From contig CAJFCV020000005.1 of NCBI GenBank assembly GCA_904066235.2, positions 6,753,501 to 6,817,500 on the forward strand: a stretch of DNA of 64,000 nucleotides. The letters run 5' to 3'. Below are positions 35,323 to 47,920 of the stretch, piece by piece. How positions within the stretch are numbered: the stretch's first letter is position 1; every line of letters starts with the position of its first letter. The notes below the pieces were generated by a model. That model did no database searches, had not been told where the DNA came from, and was given only the letters and a program-made list of their open reading frames with translations. The stretch is from Bursaphelenchus xylophilus (lineage: Eukaryota; Nematoda; Chromadorea; Rhabditida; Aphelenchoididae). A program made the position numbers and the translations under genes.

Positions 35323-37141
35323 TTAAGCTTCTTTCTTGGCGGGTTTCTTGGAATAGGCCTTGATGAAGAATTTGACGAATAGATAGCCAAAGGCCACGTA
35401 CGTCCCGTAGGCGAGTAGAGTGCTGAATCGTGTTTGTTGGCAGCTAAAAAGAGCGACGTAAAACTTTTTATTTATAATTGAGGAATACAATGGTTTGTAA
35501 AAATTTCTGAACTTAAAAAACAAGCACTTCGTGAGGGCATTCTATGACAAAAAATCGTGGAAGCCAACAAATTCACGGTTTAAAATTTTTAATAATAACA
35601 GATTTCTCTGTCATGGTGATTAAATTACATATACTGTGACCCCTAAAATACGCCAAAAACTCACTAAATTCCTTGGAAATCACGTTTGTAGACCACAAAA
35701 GACGTCACGTAGACTCCCAGGAACATCTGAGTGATCTGGACAGTCGTAATACATTTGGCAATTGGCCTGGGTACCCTGATTCCCGCGGCCATTATGGCGT
35801 AATACGGGTACATAATGGAATGGGCAACGTAATTCATCAACATGAAGATCTGCGAGGGCGCACTCATTTCGGCTACTGTAACGAAATGAATTTAGAAGAA
35901 ATCAAAACACTTACTTGAACTGAAAACGATGACCATGACGAGCATGTGATGGAAATAATGGAGAAAGATGACCGGCTTCTTCCGAAGCACCAAAAATACA
36001 GTATCCCCGAGCTCAAAGATCTTGGAAATGGCGAACATAATACTCCAGAACAGAGTGGGGCCCTCGGGATTGAAGGTGGTGCAGATGGTACCATATATCC
36101 CATCGTTTCTTATTACGTAGAACCATTCCTTAAAACGAATAACGATAGTTATCGATGTTGAGAATAAATAATAGGGTGGTACAAAAAGAAAACCTCAGAA
36201 ATTTTAAATAAGAGTTCCCTGAAGTAATATAAACCCACTTCAAATGTCCTGACGAATCCAACAATACTGAATAATCCCAAAAAAATATTCCAAGCGACCA
36301 GGGTCTTGGTCAACTTCATGGGTTCCCTGTTTTTCATAAAATCCTGAAGTCGATGAATACCATAATAATAAAAATACGCCAACGGGATCGAGATCAGCCA
36401 GTACCTTTTCATAAAATTTACAGCCCATTCATTCGATTTGAAGTTCTCGAAAGACGCTTTGAATCTGAAAACAGACGTAATTACTATCAAAAACATTACT
36501 AATCAAGTTATGATTAAAATGGCTTACGAATAAGTGTAAGTAGAATGAGGAACTGTCCATTTTTGCCCACCTGCTCCTTCGTAAAACACCAATCGAGAGC
36601 CCAGAAATGGATCGAATCTGAAAAGAGATACGATATCAATACATATTCGAATATATGGTAAATCAAAAATACATCTCAGGGTATTCAACGCAACGTTTCG
36701 CGAGACTGAGGAAACCGTCGAAAAAATTGGTTTTCGTTCACAACTTGGGGAATTTTGTTTAGAAAAAAAAATTGTTGTGCAATTGTTTTACTGCGTGCCT
36801 TTGTAGTTATCAAAGTTTCGGGTGGGAAACGGAAAACTAGAATTTTTTTATTTCCAAAATTTTGCGATAGTCCCAAAAGATTATCAAAAATGCAGTCATC
36901 ATTTCGGCCAGTTCTGTGCAAAAAGACCCCGTCTTTCCTTGATAAACCCATAACCCTCCGCTTACGTCTTCACGAACTCCTTGATTTCCCTCCAATAAAC
37001 CGTGAATATCATGACTAATGTTAATGACAGGCTGACAGTCATCTTGTTAACTTGCACTCTCTTCTCCAGCGATTTGGGTTTATCCGCTTTCACGTCAAAT
37101 GTCGGTGCAATATTCACATCTGGAGTCATTTCGACCGTCAT
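35323..37141 (-). CDS. ELO-family very-long-chain fatty-acid elongase (ELOVL6-like)
   Basis: ER membrane enzyme that condenses malonyl-CoA with an acyl-CoA in the first step of fatty-acid elongation. Exons, 5' to 3': 37141-36966, 36617-36528, 36464-36235, 36127-35915, 35875-35665 and 35443-35323; 346 aa. The catalytic His box is FLHYFHHMLVMVIVFSS (HxxHH). Family motifs before it are KIFELGDTVFLVLRKKPVIF, and after it FMLMNYVAHSIMYPYYA and ITQMFLGVYV. The C-terminus ends KKPAKKEA, a di-lysine-type ER retrieval signal. The N-terminus (about 60 residues, MTVEMTPDVN...) is longer than in many ELO proteins. Layout is closest to the ELOVL3/6-like group. The exact elo number cannot be assigned. Confidence 0.95.
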
Positions 37142-39751
37142 TTTGGGCTGAAAAGTTGAAGCAAAATTGGGAATTTACTCTGTAATACGAATTTTATAAC
37201 ACGCAAAACAGGATTTTGAAAATAATTTGTGCCAAAAATAGATCAAATTTGGGGCAGTAATGAGGTATTTAATATCGCAAATTTGATTTTAAAATTTACG
37301 TAAAAGATTTAAAAAATTAAAAGAATTTAAAAAAGGCCCTCTGAAATTAATGGCCTTAGGGCATTCTCCCTCGTTTTGACCCAATGACCAACAAATTGAC
37401 CTTCTTTGACCCAAAAAATGGCTTAAACAAGTCAGTTCTGATGTAAAATAAACCTCAAAAACCGTCAATGGACCCCAGAAAAACAGAAAATATTCGATTA
37501 CAAAACGTTTCTGATAAATAAATTCCTAAAGGATCCCGATTTCTGACTTCGAAATGGAAAAGAAATCTCCTTTAAACAAACTCGGGCGGATAAAAAATGG
37601 CCAGAAATTGGCGGCCAAATAAAAAAACGCGGGGCGAGGGTGTTCGGAAATAAGAGTTTTAAATTTGGGCCCCAAGAGGTACAAAAAGTCCCAAAAAAAG
37701 TGTGGTTCAAACCTAAAAGAGGACTTCTCCAGGGATCCTGAAGCCTTCTGAAGGACATCCGTGAGTCAAACGGATCCGAAAACACTTTACAAACACCGAA
37801 CCAACACTATTTTCGGGCGGTTTTCCAAATCATTTTATTTTTTTTGGTTTATTTTATGGCCAAATTATCATAATTTCGCGATAAATAATCAAAAAATGCA
37901 AATCTTTCACTATTTTCTGAATCGAAATGACAAAATAATATTAGCCGATAAAGTACAAACACTGTAAATCAGATCCACCGAAGATAAAAAAGTCAGAGTT
38001 CAAACTTGGATCCATTTTTCTTGTTCTTCGGGGTTTCAAAAGCACGAATGAAGAAGATTTACAAACTCTAGAGGCCCGCCAAGAATTACCTGCACAAAAA
38101 CAGAATGATTACGATCAGTTTGCCCTTCAAGAGACCCGGCTAGGGTCCTTCAAAGGAAAACTAAAGTGAAGTTTCCAATTTGGGGACAGTTTGAAGTCCT
38201 TGCTAAAATAAAAAAATTGCTATCTTCATGCGTATTCAGAAATGCTTCTAAACATTGACCGTATTTTGTATCGGATTTTTTTACCGAAACACTTTCAAAA
38301 AATTAAAAAATCTCGTTTTTAGAGCTCGAAAACATTATATTTGGCCTTTTCAAGAGCAATCATAGAACCTGCCTCTGCTTACGTAAACTTTCTATTTACA
38401 CCACCAAAAGTCTGCGGGTTTCCAAACAAAAAATACCTTATTATGCAAATCTGAGACCAAAAACAAAGCAAAACCAAAAAAGGGGACCACAAACCCGACC
38501 TTGCAAAAGACAAAATCAAATTTTGTTGGTACAGGAGTTGAAGACAACACACATACGCTATTAGCAATGAGAATTCCAGGATTCCCAAGATTATTTGGGT
38601 TGTTGAACTTTGAAATTTAACCCTGCAGTGATAAAAAAGTAAAATGAAGAAACAATATTGTCAATAACCGAGGCACTAAAATACCAGAAATCAGCTTGAA
38701 ACATAACAGTAAACAAAACAAAATAGTCTCTCTACTGACAACACCCCCTAAACGAACTCCCCAACTGATTTTATCTTCCATAAATGGCCTGTTTCTTTGT
38801 AAATACGCCAAAAGATCAAAGTAAATTGGAATAAAATAACGTTAAACGGCTGGGAAACACCTCGTATTTATAGGGCCAACACAATGTCTAATGTATTATC
38901 GAAGTTCTCGTATTGACGTGTCTATAGCCAGAGGGCATGAGTCATTTTCGACAATCGAATCTTACAATTATTCATCATTTTGGAGGTTCTTGAAACCTTG
39001 CATTAAACTCAATTTTATCATCACAAAACTCGTATATAAAACAGGTGTTGCTTGAGATGGCACCAGTACAAGTCAATGTAAATTTCTTTAATCATAAGCA
39101 GGGTGTTTATTATTTCAAAGTTCCATCATTTCTGTCTGGCTCAAATGAGGGGGAGAGAAGGTCGAAATTAATCACAATATCCGGATCTTACCAGCTATTT
39201 CAAGCACTCGTTAATTGCCTCAGGGTGTTGTTTCAAGCCAAAAATGTTAGAGGAAAATCAGGTGGTTCCACTTTAATTTATGGCAGATATATGGGCTTGA
39301 AGTTGGATAAACAATGGAGAATGAGGTCGACTTTTCATGGAGTAATTGGCTATTGGGCTGAAACTTTTTTGTTTCTAAAACGGTGTTTTTTATAAATATT
39401 GTCTACTACATCAGAGATAGGAAATTGGCCTACATTTGAGGGTCTGCCGGACTGTGCTCACAGTTAAGTTAGAAGAGAATGCTGGGAAAATTGCTGCAAA
39501 AGATGGGAGGGTATTGTAGTGCAGCACATGTAATCCGTAAATAATCTTTGATGTTTCCCTCAATCTCAGCTTTGTAAATTTCGTTCTGCAATAGAAAGGC
39601 GTTAAAAAATCAAAAAATTAATTAAAATATTTTTGATTTCTATTTAGATGCCTCAAAAAAACGCAAATCGCTCAGAACACTTTTTTGGTCTCAAAAGTTG
39701 ATGCAAACGTGTGTAACGTTGGCCCAGCACCTCCTACAGTTTTACATCTCA
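37142..39751. other. Gene-free region
   Basis: No supportable gene. One 116-codon frame (39045-39395, +) has no recognised motif or clear exon partners and is treated as chance. Confidence 0.45.
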
Positions 39752-39939
39752 CAAGGGAAGTCACTTTTTTCGCAGATCGATCCATACTGGTGACCTAGTG
39801 GACTGTGAAGGCCTCACGCTGTGTAAGAAGAATCTGGCGTCCAAAAGTGTTTACGGGCCCTGAGGGCAGGGTTATGGCTCATCAAAGTTCGCGCAAAAAA
39901 GGCTCCGAAAAGACCCTCCAAAAAAACGGGATCGGAGAA

Positions 39940-40014
39940 GTGAGCTTCGGTAGCAGAGTGGTTCGCAGATTTTTCTTTTGTCTGGAAGGGCCAGGGTTCG
40001 ATTCCTCTTCACGG
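39940..40014 (+). other. tRNA-like sequence in left arm of element B
   Basis: A-box-like TAGCAGAGTGG and B box GGTTCGATTCC are correctly ordered and spaced. A central CAGA/TCTG stem frames a T-rich loop, TTTTTCTTTTG. The acceptor ends pair only partly (GTGAG/TTCAC). It is probably a tRNA-derived Pol III promoter or SINE head, not a functional tRNA. Confidence 0.5.
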
Positions 40015-40916
40015 CAATAAATAAAAATAATATTGTAAGAATAGCGTAAGTTACAAAAAAAAAATTGTTTTGAAATATTTTTTGAAATTTTATTATCCTG
40101 TCGTTAAAATTTGGGGAATTCGTTGTGAGCTTGGACACAGTGAGGGATGCGAGGGCATTTTTCCACCGAGGATCGCATTCAATTTCTGGAATAATGCGGC
40201 GATTACGGTGGATCAAGACGCCATATCATTGGAGAAAACTGCGGGAACTTTGGCGTAAAGGTAGGACTGGAATTCTCAATATGTATATCTCTGATGTTTT
40301 AGACGCCCTTGGCGTCGTGATATCATGCTGAAGCGTTTGAGTCAAACGCTTGCTGTCTGGGCAGATGATAAATTTAGTGACGATATAAGAATGAAGAAAT
40401 AAGACCGATTTTCAGATTTTGAAAACGACGCTAAATTTGCTTTCTCGAGCTTTTTTTCTCATGTCGGCCGCATTTTTTCCATTCTATTTTTTCAAAAAAA
40501 ATTTAGGAAAGCGTTTTTAACGTTTTGCTTCGGAACGACCGGTGCGATCTTATTTCTTCACTCTTATATGAACAAAATCGTCATTTTTTTAACGACAGGA
40601 TAATAATATTTTTCAAAAAATTTTTTAGAATATTTTTTTTCTAACTTATGCTACACGTCAAAACAATTCTTTCAGAAAATTGAAAAAACAAGGAATCTCG
40701 GATCATTGATTTTTTGCGAAGTGCCACAGAATTATCGAGCTTGAAAAATTGTTTTCCTCTTCGAAAAAACATTTTTCTCGAAATTCTCTGGGAAAGTTTT
40801 CTTTTGTGACTCGATAATTCAGCGACATTTCGTCAAAAATCAATGATCCGAGGTTCTTTGTTTTTTCACTTTTATTTTGACGTGTGCTACTCTTACAATA
40901 TTATTTTTATTTATTG

Positions 40917-40991
40917 CCGTGAAGAGGAATCGAACCCTGGCCCTTCCAGACAAAAGAAAAATCTGCGAACCACTCTGCTACCGAAGCTCAC
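40917..40991 (-). other. tRNA-like sequence in right arm of element B
   Basis: Inverted, essentially identical copy of the tRNA-like sequence at 39940-40014, with the same A and B boxes on the minus strand. Confidence 0.5.
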
Positions 40992-43058
40992 TTCTCCGAT
41001 CCCGTTTTTTTGGAGGGTCTTTTCGGAGCCTTTTTTGCGCGAACTTTGATGAGCCATAACTCTGCCCTCAGGGCCCGTAAACACTTTTGGACGCCAGATT
41101 CTTCTTACACAGCCTGAGGCCTTCACTGTCCACTAGGTCACCAGTATGGATCGATCTGCGAAAAAAGTGACTTCCCTTGTCAGCGTAGATCCCCTTAGAA
41201 CTGAGAGTTAGAATCTCCTTTATCATATTTGTCATAGTTGCTTACCTTAATCGCTCTTCTCTCCTACATTTGTTCAAATCGCGAGAAATAAGCACACACA
41301 TATATGTTATTTTGTCGCAAGGATTCGAGTAATTTGATTTTTCTTTATTTTATGGCCAAACATCATTGGTCTCTTTTGAATAATGGTGACATTTATTGTC
41401 TCCGAAGTCGATTTTGAATAATCTAGGAAGTGAAAAATGACTTCTGACCTGTAATTTCCCGTTGAACCACTTAGTTTTGGGCTTAGAAAACTCCCCGGGA
41501 AACGCGGAAACATGAAAGGTTCTTCAGAACTTTCCATGTTTCTTCTATTTTAGACCATTGGACATTTGTTTTTTAAAAGTTGCCCATTAAACAAAGGTTA
41601 CATTATTCATCATATGAAACAAAAGAGTTTAGAGTCCACTTGGCTCGAATTCCGGAAACATTTTTGCTCTTAATTTTAAAATAATCATTATCCCAGGATC
41701 TGTCCAAGTCATTGAAATCAATGTTTCCAACTCCAGACATTGTAGTTTTATATTGGATAAATATTTACTATCATAAATAATGCTGCTACGTGAATTTAGA
41801 GACTTCTGAAAGACCGCCTTTCCTACGATGATTAGTCTTGACAACTTCTAAACTGTTGGCGTCTGTGGTTCGAAAAGTCACGATGGTCACGAGGGCCAAG
41901 AAAAGATTGGGCAAAAAGGAGATGCGAATTTTTTGCACTACTGACTTCAAAGCTGTTGATTGTTTTTGCAGAATACATAATGAGCTGTGAGCAGCCATTG
42001 AAAAATCGCTTTATCATCGTCTTATAACCTTACTCTTCTCAATCTCTTTCGACCGCCTCATCCAGAAACGTCGTAGCCCTTGAACCTTGATGGTCCCCCT
42101 CTCTTTAAAAACTCGTGCATTCCTCTTGTTGTTTACACTTTCTCACATCTAAATACTGTGACTCTCGTGTTTCATTGGACTCGATTTCCATAAAGATTTC
42201 AGTTCATCTTCATAATTTTATATTTACATTTTGTATTTCTTCCATCTCAGGTTTATTTTTCTTCTGAATTCCTAATCATCATAGCGTCGCGGCTTGGCTT
42301 ATATGTATTGTGTTGGACTTACAAATGAGACGGGGCTGTTTGAACACCCCAATTTTTGTCTTACATTCGCATTTTTAGTCATCGTTTGTGGGTAGTTATG
42401 TGGATATTCAGTTGATTCAAGAATCCCATCAGATAAAATTACATTGCTTAGAAGGTGTCGTGGTCCAAGTTTCTAATTTCTCAAGCCATTTTATTGGCAT
42501 CTTCTTAATGCCAGGATCTCTTTTTAGGTCAAGCTTCCTTCTGTTTTCTCATGTTCTTGTTACTCGCCCAAGAAAGTAAAACAATTTATTTACTTCATTG
42601 TCCTGATTTCGTTCGAAAAATCTTTTGAAAACAAATTACAGAAAGTCCGAGGATAAACGACCTTCTCTTATACCGTCTTTGTTATTTTTGAATGCGAGAG
42701 TTAGAGCAGTTTAATTGCAATAATGTTAGTATTTTAGGCCTTCCTTTTGAATAAATCTTCTTTCAAAACAAATTTTACTGACCTGATTTGCCAGTAACGT
42801 AGCAAATATCCTCGAAGAGTCAGTCCATTTGTCATCGCCCCGTCCTTTCGCGGTATAAGATTAGAGATGGAAGAACCAATTACCGACGACGGGAATCCGG
42901 CAGATTATCACGTAACTCTCATCCTTTTGTCATTCCCAAACGAATGCCGGATGTTTCATATCGAATAACAAAATATGTCTAGTTTCCGTATTGTCTGGGA
43001 CAACAAACATTTCGTTGCTTTACCCTACTTTTTTCTGACAGTAAGGTTTTTTGGTTTA

Positions 43059-43509
43059 CAGGGGAAGTTCCCAAGTGCGACGCTCAGATTTTGATGAAAA
43101 TTGTCACAAATTAAAAACAATTTTTTATAAAATATATGCGAGAATCCTAGCTCGCGCTTTCCAGAAGACACCGAAATTTTTAGGTCGAAAAAATCGACGA
43201 AAATTTTAGACTTTTTGTCGAATTTCGGCACAAAAGGTTGCATCCCTATTTTTCTACCGTAAAGTTAAATGTTTCCACAAAAAAATATTTTTTTCCGCAC
43301 TAAACCGGCAAAGTTATGGCCAAAAAGTGTTTTCTCTCTGACCGCTCTCCGCGTTTGGCGTACACTCTCGGCCGCAAAGATCGTTGAATATCTCGGCTTC
43401 GCCTTCAAAGCGCGAGCTAAAACTTTGAGGAATTGATATTTATTCTATGCCCGAAGTGTGTGCAAAATCTAAAGAAAATCTAAGCGTCGCACTTGGGGTA
43501 CTTCCCTTG
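43059..43509. mobile_element. Foldback element C (451-bp TIR element)
   Basis: TIRs of about 35 bp: CAGGGGAAGTTCCCAAGTGC...GACGCTCAGATTTT on the left, against the inverted right end AAAATCTAAGCGTCGCACTT...CTTCCCTTG. Both sides are flanked by TTA (43056-43058 and 43510-43512). The terminal CA(A/G)GGGAAGT is shared with element B. No coding capacity and no tRNA-like box B. Confidence 0.8.
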
Positions 43510-45619
43510 TTAGTTCATTGATTCGGCCTCTCAATGGGTTCATTAAAGAATCATTTGAATCAGCTGACGTTTTTTTGTCCTCACACTTTTAATTACATTT
43601 GTTACTTCTAATCTGATCATACAGAAAAAACAAGGCTTTCGAATGTGTTGACGTCGGAAGGATTAAATTTAAAGAAGGAAATATTAATTGGCTCTTCCGT
43701 AAATCAGCTTGGCTCTGATGAGATTTGATTTTCGTCTAACCGCAAGATGCTTCTACACCGTTGGACGATTTTTTTTGGTTTTAATTTCTTTCAGTGGATT
43801 TGTAATTTACGTTGGTGTCTTCTGTAGGATCATTTTTTTGCTTTACGGTCCAAATTTTTTATTCCGAATTTTCTTTTTTATGATTTGCGTTATGTGCAAA
43901 TTAAATTGATGACGTAAAATGATCTATACAGTTAGACCATCTTCTATTTTTGCATTGAGCCGTTGGTCGAAAAGAGTTAAGCGATGTTAAGAAAGTACTT
44001 TTATTCCCCCTCAAAGAAATCCGCTAATTTGTAACCCGGTAGTATATCTCTGCCTTGACGTGCCTTTCGTTCTTTCAATTTGTGCTCTCTAAACGTTTAG
44101 AGTCGATGAATTATTCTTGCAATGTTCGCTGTAATTTGCAAAGAAGGCCCTCTAATTGGGATGGATAATATATTCCGTGCCTTGGCCTCACCCTCAACAT
44201 TATATTCTTAATTATAGAGCTTTATGAAAGTCAAATCGTTTTGAGGGGGAGAAGCTTCTATTTCTGGGCCTATTCCATCCCAAAATAACAAATTTGCAAA
44301 TTGATGGGGATAACGAAGAATGATGAGAGCTGAAATCTCATTTCCTCAGGGTTTTCATTGTCAGAAGAGGATTTGGTTAAGTCTTTTTAAGAAGTCCCAA
44401 ATGTCCAGAGGGCTTTTTGGATTAAGGAGGACAGGTATATTGGAAGGAAGTTTTGTGTTAGTCTAGCCGTTTAATATTCTGCGTGCTTTTAAGGTCGTTG
44501 TCTGCAAACCTTGCTCTTTCAATTTTGGCTAATCATAAGCTAGACCTTGAAAATATATACAATCTGGTCGGCTTTGGCAACATGCTTTACCACGTATTTT
44601 TTGCATCGGAAATGGCATTACTGATTTCATCCAGAGATGACTTGGTCAAGACTTACTGCTTTGTTTCTTGACCATGTTCTTTGGTCATGACTGATCTGTG
44701 GTCCTTAAATACATCAAAGATTTGTCTATAATTGGATGGGTCAGACTAGTTTAAAGAAACCAACGTATCTTATTACCTTAAATAGTAACAAAAGCCGGAG
44801 GGTGGAAATTTAGAAGGTAATTATTTAACCCGAAATTAGAGAATTTGGGGGTTGTATGGGTGGCCTAATGCGTAGTGGTTTTTCCTTTTGCTGTCTAGGG
44901 CATTTTACTTTTAATATGTCCATAGACTGCATAATATAGTATCGTTCACTCATCAAAGCACCATTATTTGTTATGGCCTTATTATTGTAAGCTTCTAATC
45001 TCCCTGAAGCGATGGTCCCGCCACTTCTCCATCATCCGGGATCTCACGCCTTGCCTTTTTTCGGAATGACGAAACTAATGTTGTTTTAAGCCTTTGAATA
45101 TTTTTGTCCTCTAATCCCGCCCATCTCTGATTTATGTTTCGTTTTCTTGGCTGCCAACTCCCTGAACTTGCTAATCAAATTGCTCTGAAACGCTTTTAGG
45201 ATCCGCTAAACTGTTTGTTAGAAACTCCATTGGGGGTACGCGTGCTTTGATTCAGCGGATTTCCGAGGCCGGTCCCAGAATAAAAGAAGATACCACCATT
45301 TTGGGCACAGCATGGAATGGATCTCGTGCTGAGTGCAAGCATTCTGAGGCCGAGTTCGACTTCTCGGAACATTCAAAACTTGTTGCATTCAATGGCAGCT
45401 AAAATAGGTGAACTGGGAAGTTTTTATGAACACAAGTCTAGCCTGTAACGCTTTCAATGTTTTTTATTTGGTGATCAAACCTCAAAATTCAGCAGATCCT
45501 AAACAAGTTGAGGGATCCTCGGCGTCTGTCATAGTGTTTCAAAAAGCTGGATATCTGTGGATTGTGTAAAAACAAGCCAAAAATTTCAAGCCTGGAAAGG
45601 AGGCCTATATTTTTTTACA

Positions 45620-45700
45620 CAAAAATAGTCTGAGACCGGGCCTCGGATCGAAATCCAAATCTTGAGCCCGTCGGTGGGAAGTAAGCCCGGCCCGGTTGCG
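45620..45700. repeat. GC-rich dispersed repeat
   Basis: GACCGGGCCTCGGATCGAAA...CTTGAGCCCG...GTAAGCCCGGCCCGGTT parallels the copy at 32945-33010 in order and wording. Confidence 0.65.
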
Positions 45701-47690
45701 ATGTCTGTTGAGAACTTTCCTTCTGTTTTCCATGTGAACCCTCAAAGTACCCGAAAATTCTCCAGATTAAGCGGGATTTGCGTTAGTCTCTCGTAAATGT
45801 TATGAGTACTCATGGATGAGTAAGCGGTCGTCCTTGTATCTTTATATAAAGTCAGTCTACAATAATGTTTAATTTATCTGCATGTCCAATCCCCCTCATG
45901 TGAATATTTGTTTAGTTTTCTGACCCAAATTTGCTTTTTTAATTGCATTTTTGCAATTAAAAATAGGAAATGCCGATCTTAATTTGCCCAACCCACCCTC
46001 TTCCGAGAAAAATTAAGCAAAAACACAGGATTACCGATGTGTTCGTTAAACCGAAGGTCCAGAAAACACACGTGATTTAAACTTTGGTCGAGCTCAGGGT
46101 TATTACGAGAAGCCGCCGGAAGGTTTACAAGTTCTAGAAAAGGTGCACTTTTCTCTGATAATGTGGGGTCCAAGTGCGGAGCATTTATCCTGCGTTGTCC
46201 TCGTTATATTTTCCAAGATTTGCCATAATGTTTTTTTAAAATTGATCATGTAGTCTTTAGGTAAAAAGCTTGATTCTTCAACAGAAAAACATACGATTTT
46301 TTTATGAATGTTTATCAGCAATCTCTGCTAAAATTGTTTGCATGCACTATGTAGGTTTAAAAAATCCTGGACTATTTTTGACAAATTTTAAATTCCTCGA
46401 GCACTTTCCAGCCCATTTGGCCCATGTAAATAAATATTTTTTGCTGAACTCCAGCTTTCCCAAACCCTTTGCAACCAGCTTCCTGATATTACACTTGACC
46501 CACATCCCGGCCCTTATCCATTCTTCCCATATGTGCCTTTGTTTTTTCCAATTTTTTGAGAATTCTCTGTATAAACTCCGAGCTCAAATCTCTTTCCCGA
46601 ACAAGTAAGAACTCGCTGTTTTAGCGGTCGATTTATGCATGACTCAATTCTGCATTTCCTTTCTTATTCCGCCTGAGGGCCTTTTAAAGTGTTATACATT
46701 ATGAGGGTTTCCTTAATTCGATTAAACTTTTACAATTAAAAATGTCACGGATCTAGCTGTGGCTGTCTGAGTAGCCAATTTGGACTTGTCCTTTACATGG
46801 AATGTAAATTTATATTATTTATAATTGGATAATTAGCCTGCAAATTAACAGCTTATTAATCCAAGAGTAGTTCCAGACAATTAATTTGAACTTAATCCGG
46901 ATATTTTGGGGCTTAATCAGTTCGGTCAAGATTCTAAAATGTCACAGAATTGACTGCAATTGCTGTTCAAATCAAGAATTAAAAAGAAATTTGCGTTACC
47001 TATATTGGCCAATAATTCTGGAGTCTAAGTGATCATCGAATAGTAATCAAAGGCATCATGATACGTGACAGGGCCATAACGGGATTATTTCCGATTACAA
47101 AGCCGATGATGAGCTCAGTCTTATGTTAATATGTAATTTCTAAAAACGCGCTTTTCTCGGAAATCTTACTAAATTACTTTTAAGAACGGAACGGGAAGAG
47201 TAATGTGACCAGAAATGTAAATGATAAGACCCTTAGTCAATAACAGACTTATCTTGTAAGCCAGAGACCACCGGGGTGGCCAAGAAAACGGATTCCAAGT
47301 AATCAAGTTACTATTATGCAATTTTGGGGATTTTACTGTTTCGGTTATTTGCAATGATTACTGGTACCTTTAGAAGCTTATGATGTTTGCATTATTTTTG
47401 GGATATTTACAATGTATTTTTGCCGGGAGTTTTATGTTTTTTATCCTCTGTTTTTGCATTATGACGACATTGGAATTTAAAAAACTGGTCTTCCCACAAT
47501 CCAAGATCACAAATATTGTGTATTTACAATCACCTTTTTCACTGTTGCTGCTCATTAGTCACTTGATCTTTTTTGGCTTATTTTTTCAGCCAATGGTAAA
47601 CATCTTAGCAATCCCAAAGTCCGCCGTGTTTACGCCATCGTCGGGATTATAGTTCTATGTTTGATTTACATTTTTTCACCTTTCTACATT

Positions 47691-47920
47691 TACATTTCAG
47701 GCCTCATCTTCTCCATTTGTCCTTCATCCACCTCCCGCGACCAGGAGGGATTGGGGATTGTGGAGGGCCCGGCTAAAGACTTCAGAAGCGGAAATCCGCC
47801 AACACCGAGAAAACTCGGCTGGCCCAGAACGAGAAAGCGGCCGAAACGCAGCAGAGAAAGAGAGGGAGTACGGCCGACGCGGAGAGTGGGCAGCGGGCGG
47901 ATTTGTGGCGGGGTGGGGCG
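47691..47920 (+). promoter_or_regulatory. Probable trans-splice acceptor and GC-rich 5' UTR of the second GPCR
   Basis: TTTACATTTCAG ends at 47700 and is followed by a GC-rich stretch running to the ATG at 47921. This looks like a spliced-leader acceptor, or the last 5' UTR intron, but there is no transcript evidence. Confidence 0.4.

Larger units (their letters stand above)
39752..41179. mobile_element. Foldback element B with a tRNA-like copy in each arm
   Basis: Left arm about 39752-40110 and right arm about 40860-41179 are near-identical inverted copies. Ends are CAAGGGAAGTCACTTTTTTC and its reverse complement. Both sides are flanked by TCA (39749-39751 and 41180-41182). Because the arms match, the same 71-codon frame appears in both orientations; this is not evidence of a gene. 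The centre shows weaker palindromic pieces. Confidence 0.88.
41183..47700. other. Gene-free region upstream of the second GPCR
   Basis: No supportable gene. It contains foldback element C (43059-43509) and a GC-rich dispersed repeat (45620-45700). Frames of up to 112 codons (for example 46270-46608) lack any recognisable motif. Confidence 0.45.

Noticed and set aside
39805..41126. 71-codon frame present twice (39805-40020 + and 40911-41126 -)
   Set aside because: It is duplicated because the arms of element B are inverted copies; no family resemblance or gene structure.
46270..46608. 112-codon plus-strand frame
   Set aside because: Composition is unlike the genes here, with no motif or exon partners; chance length in a gene-free region.
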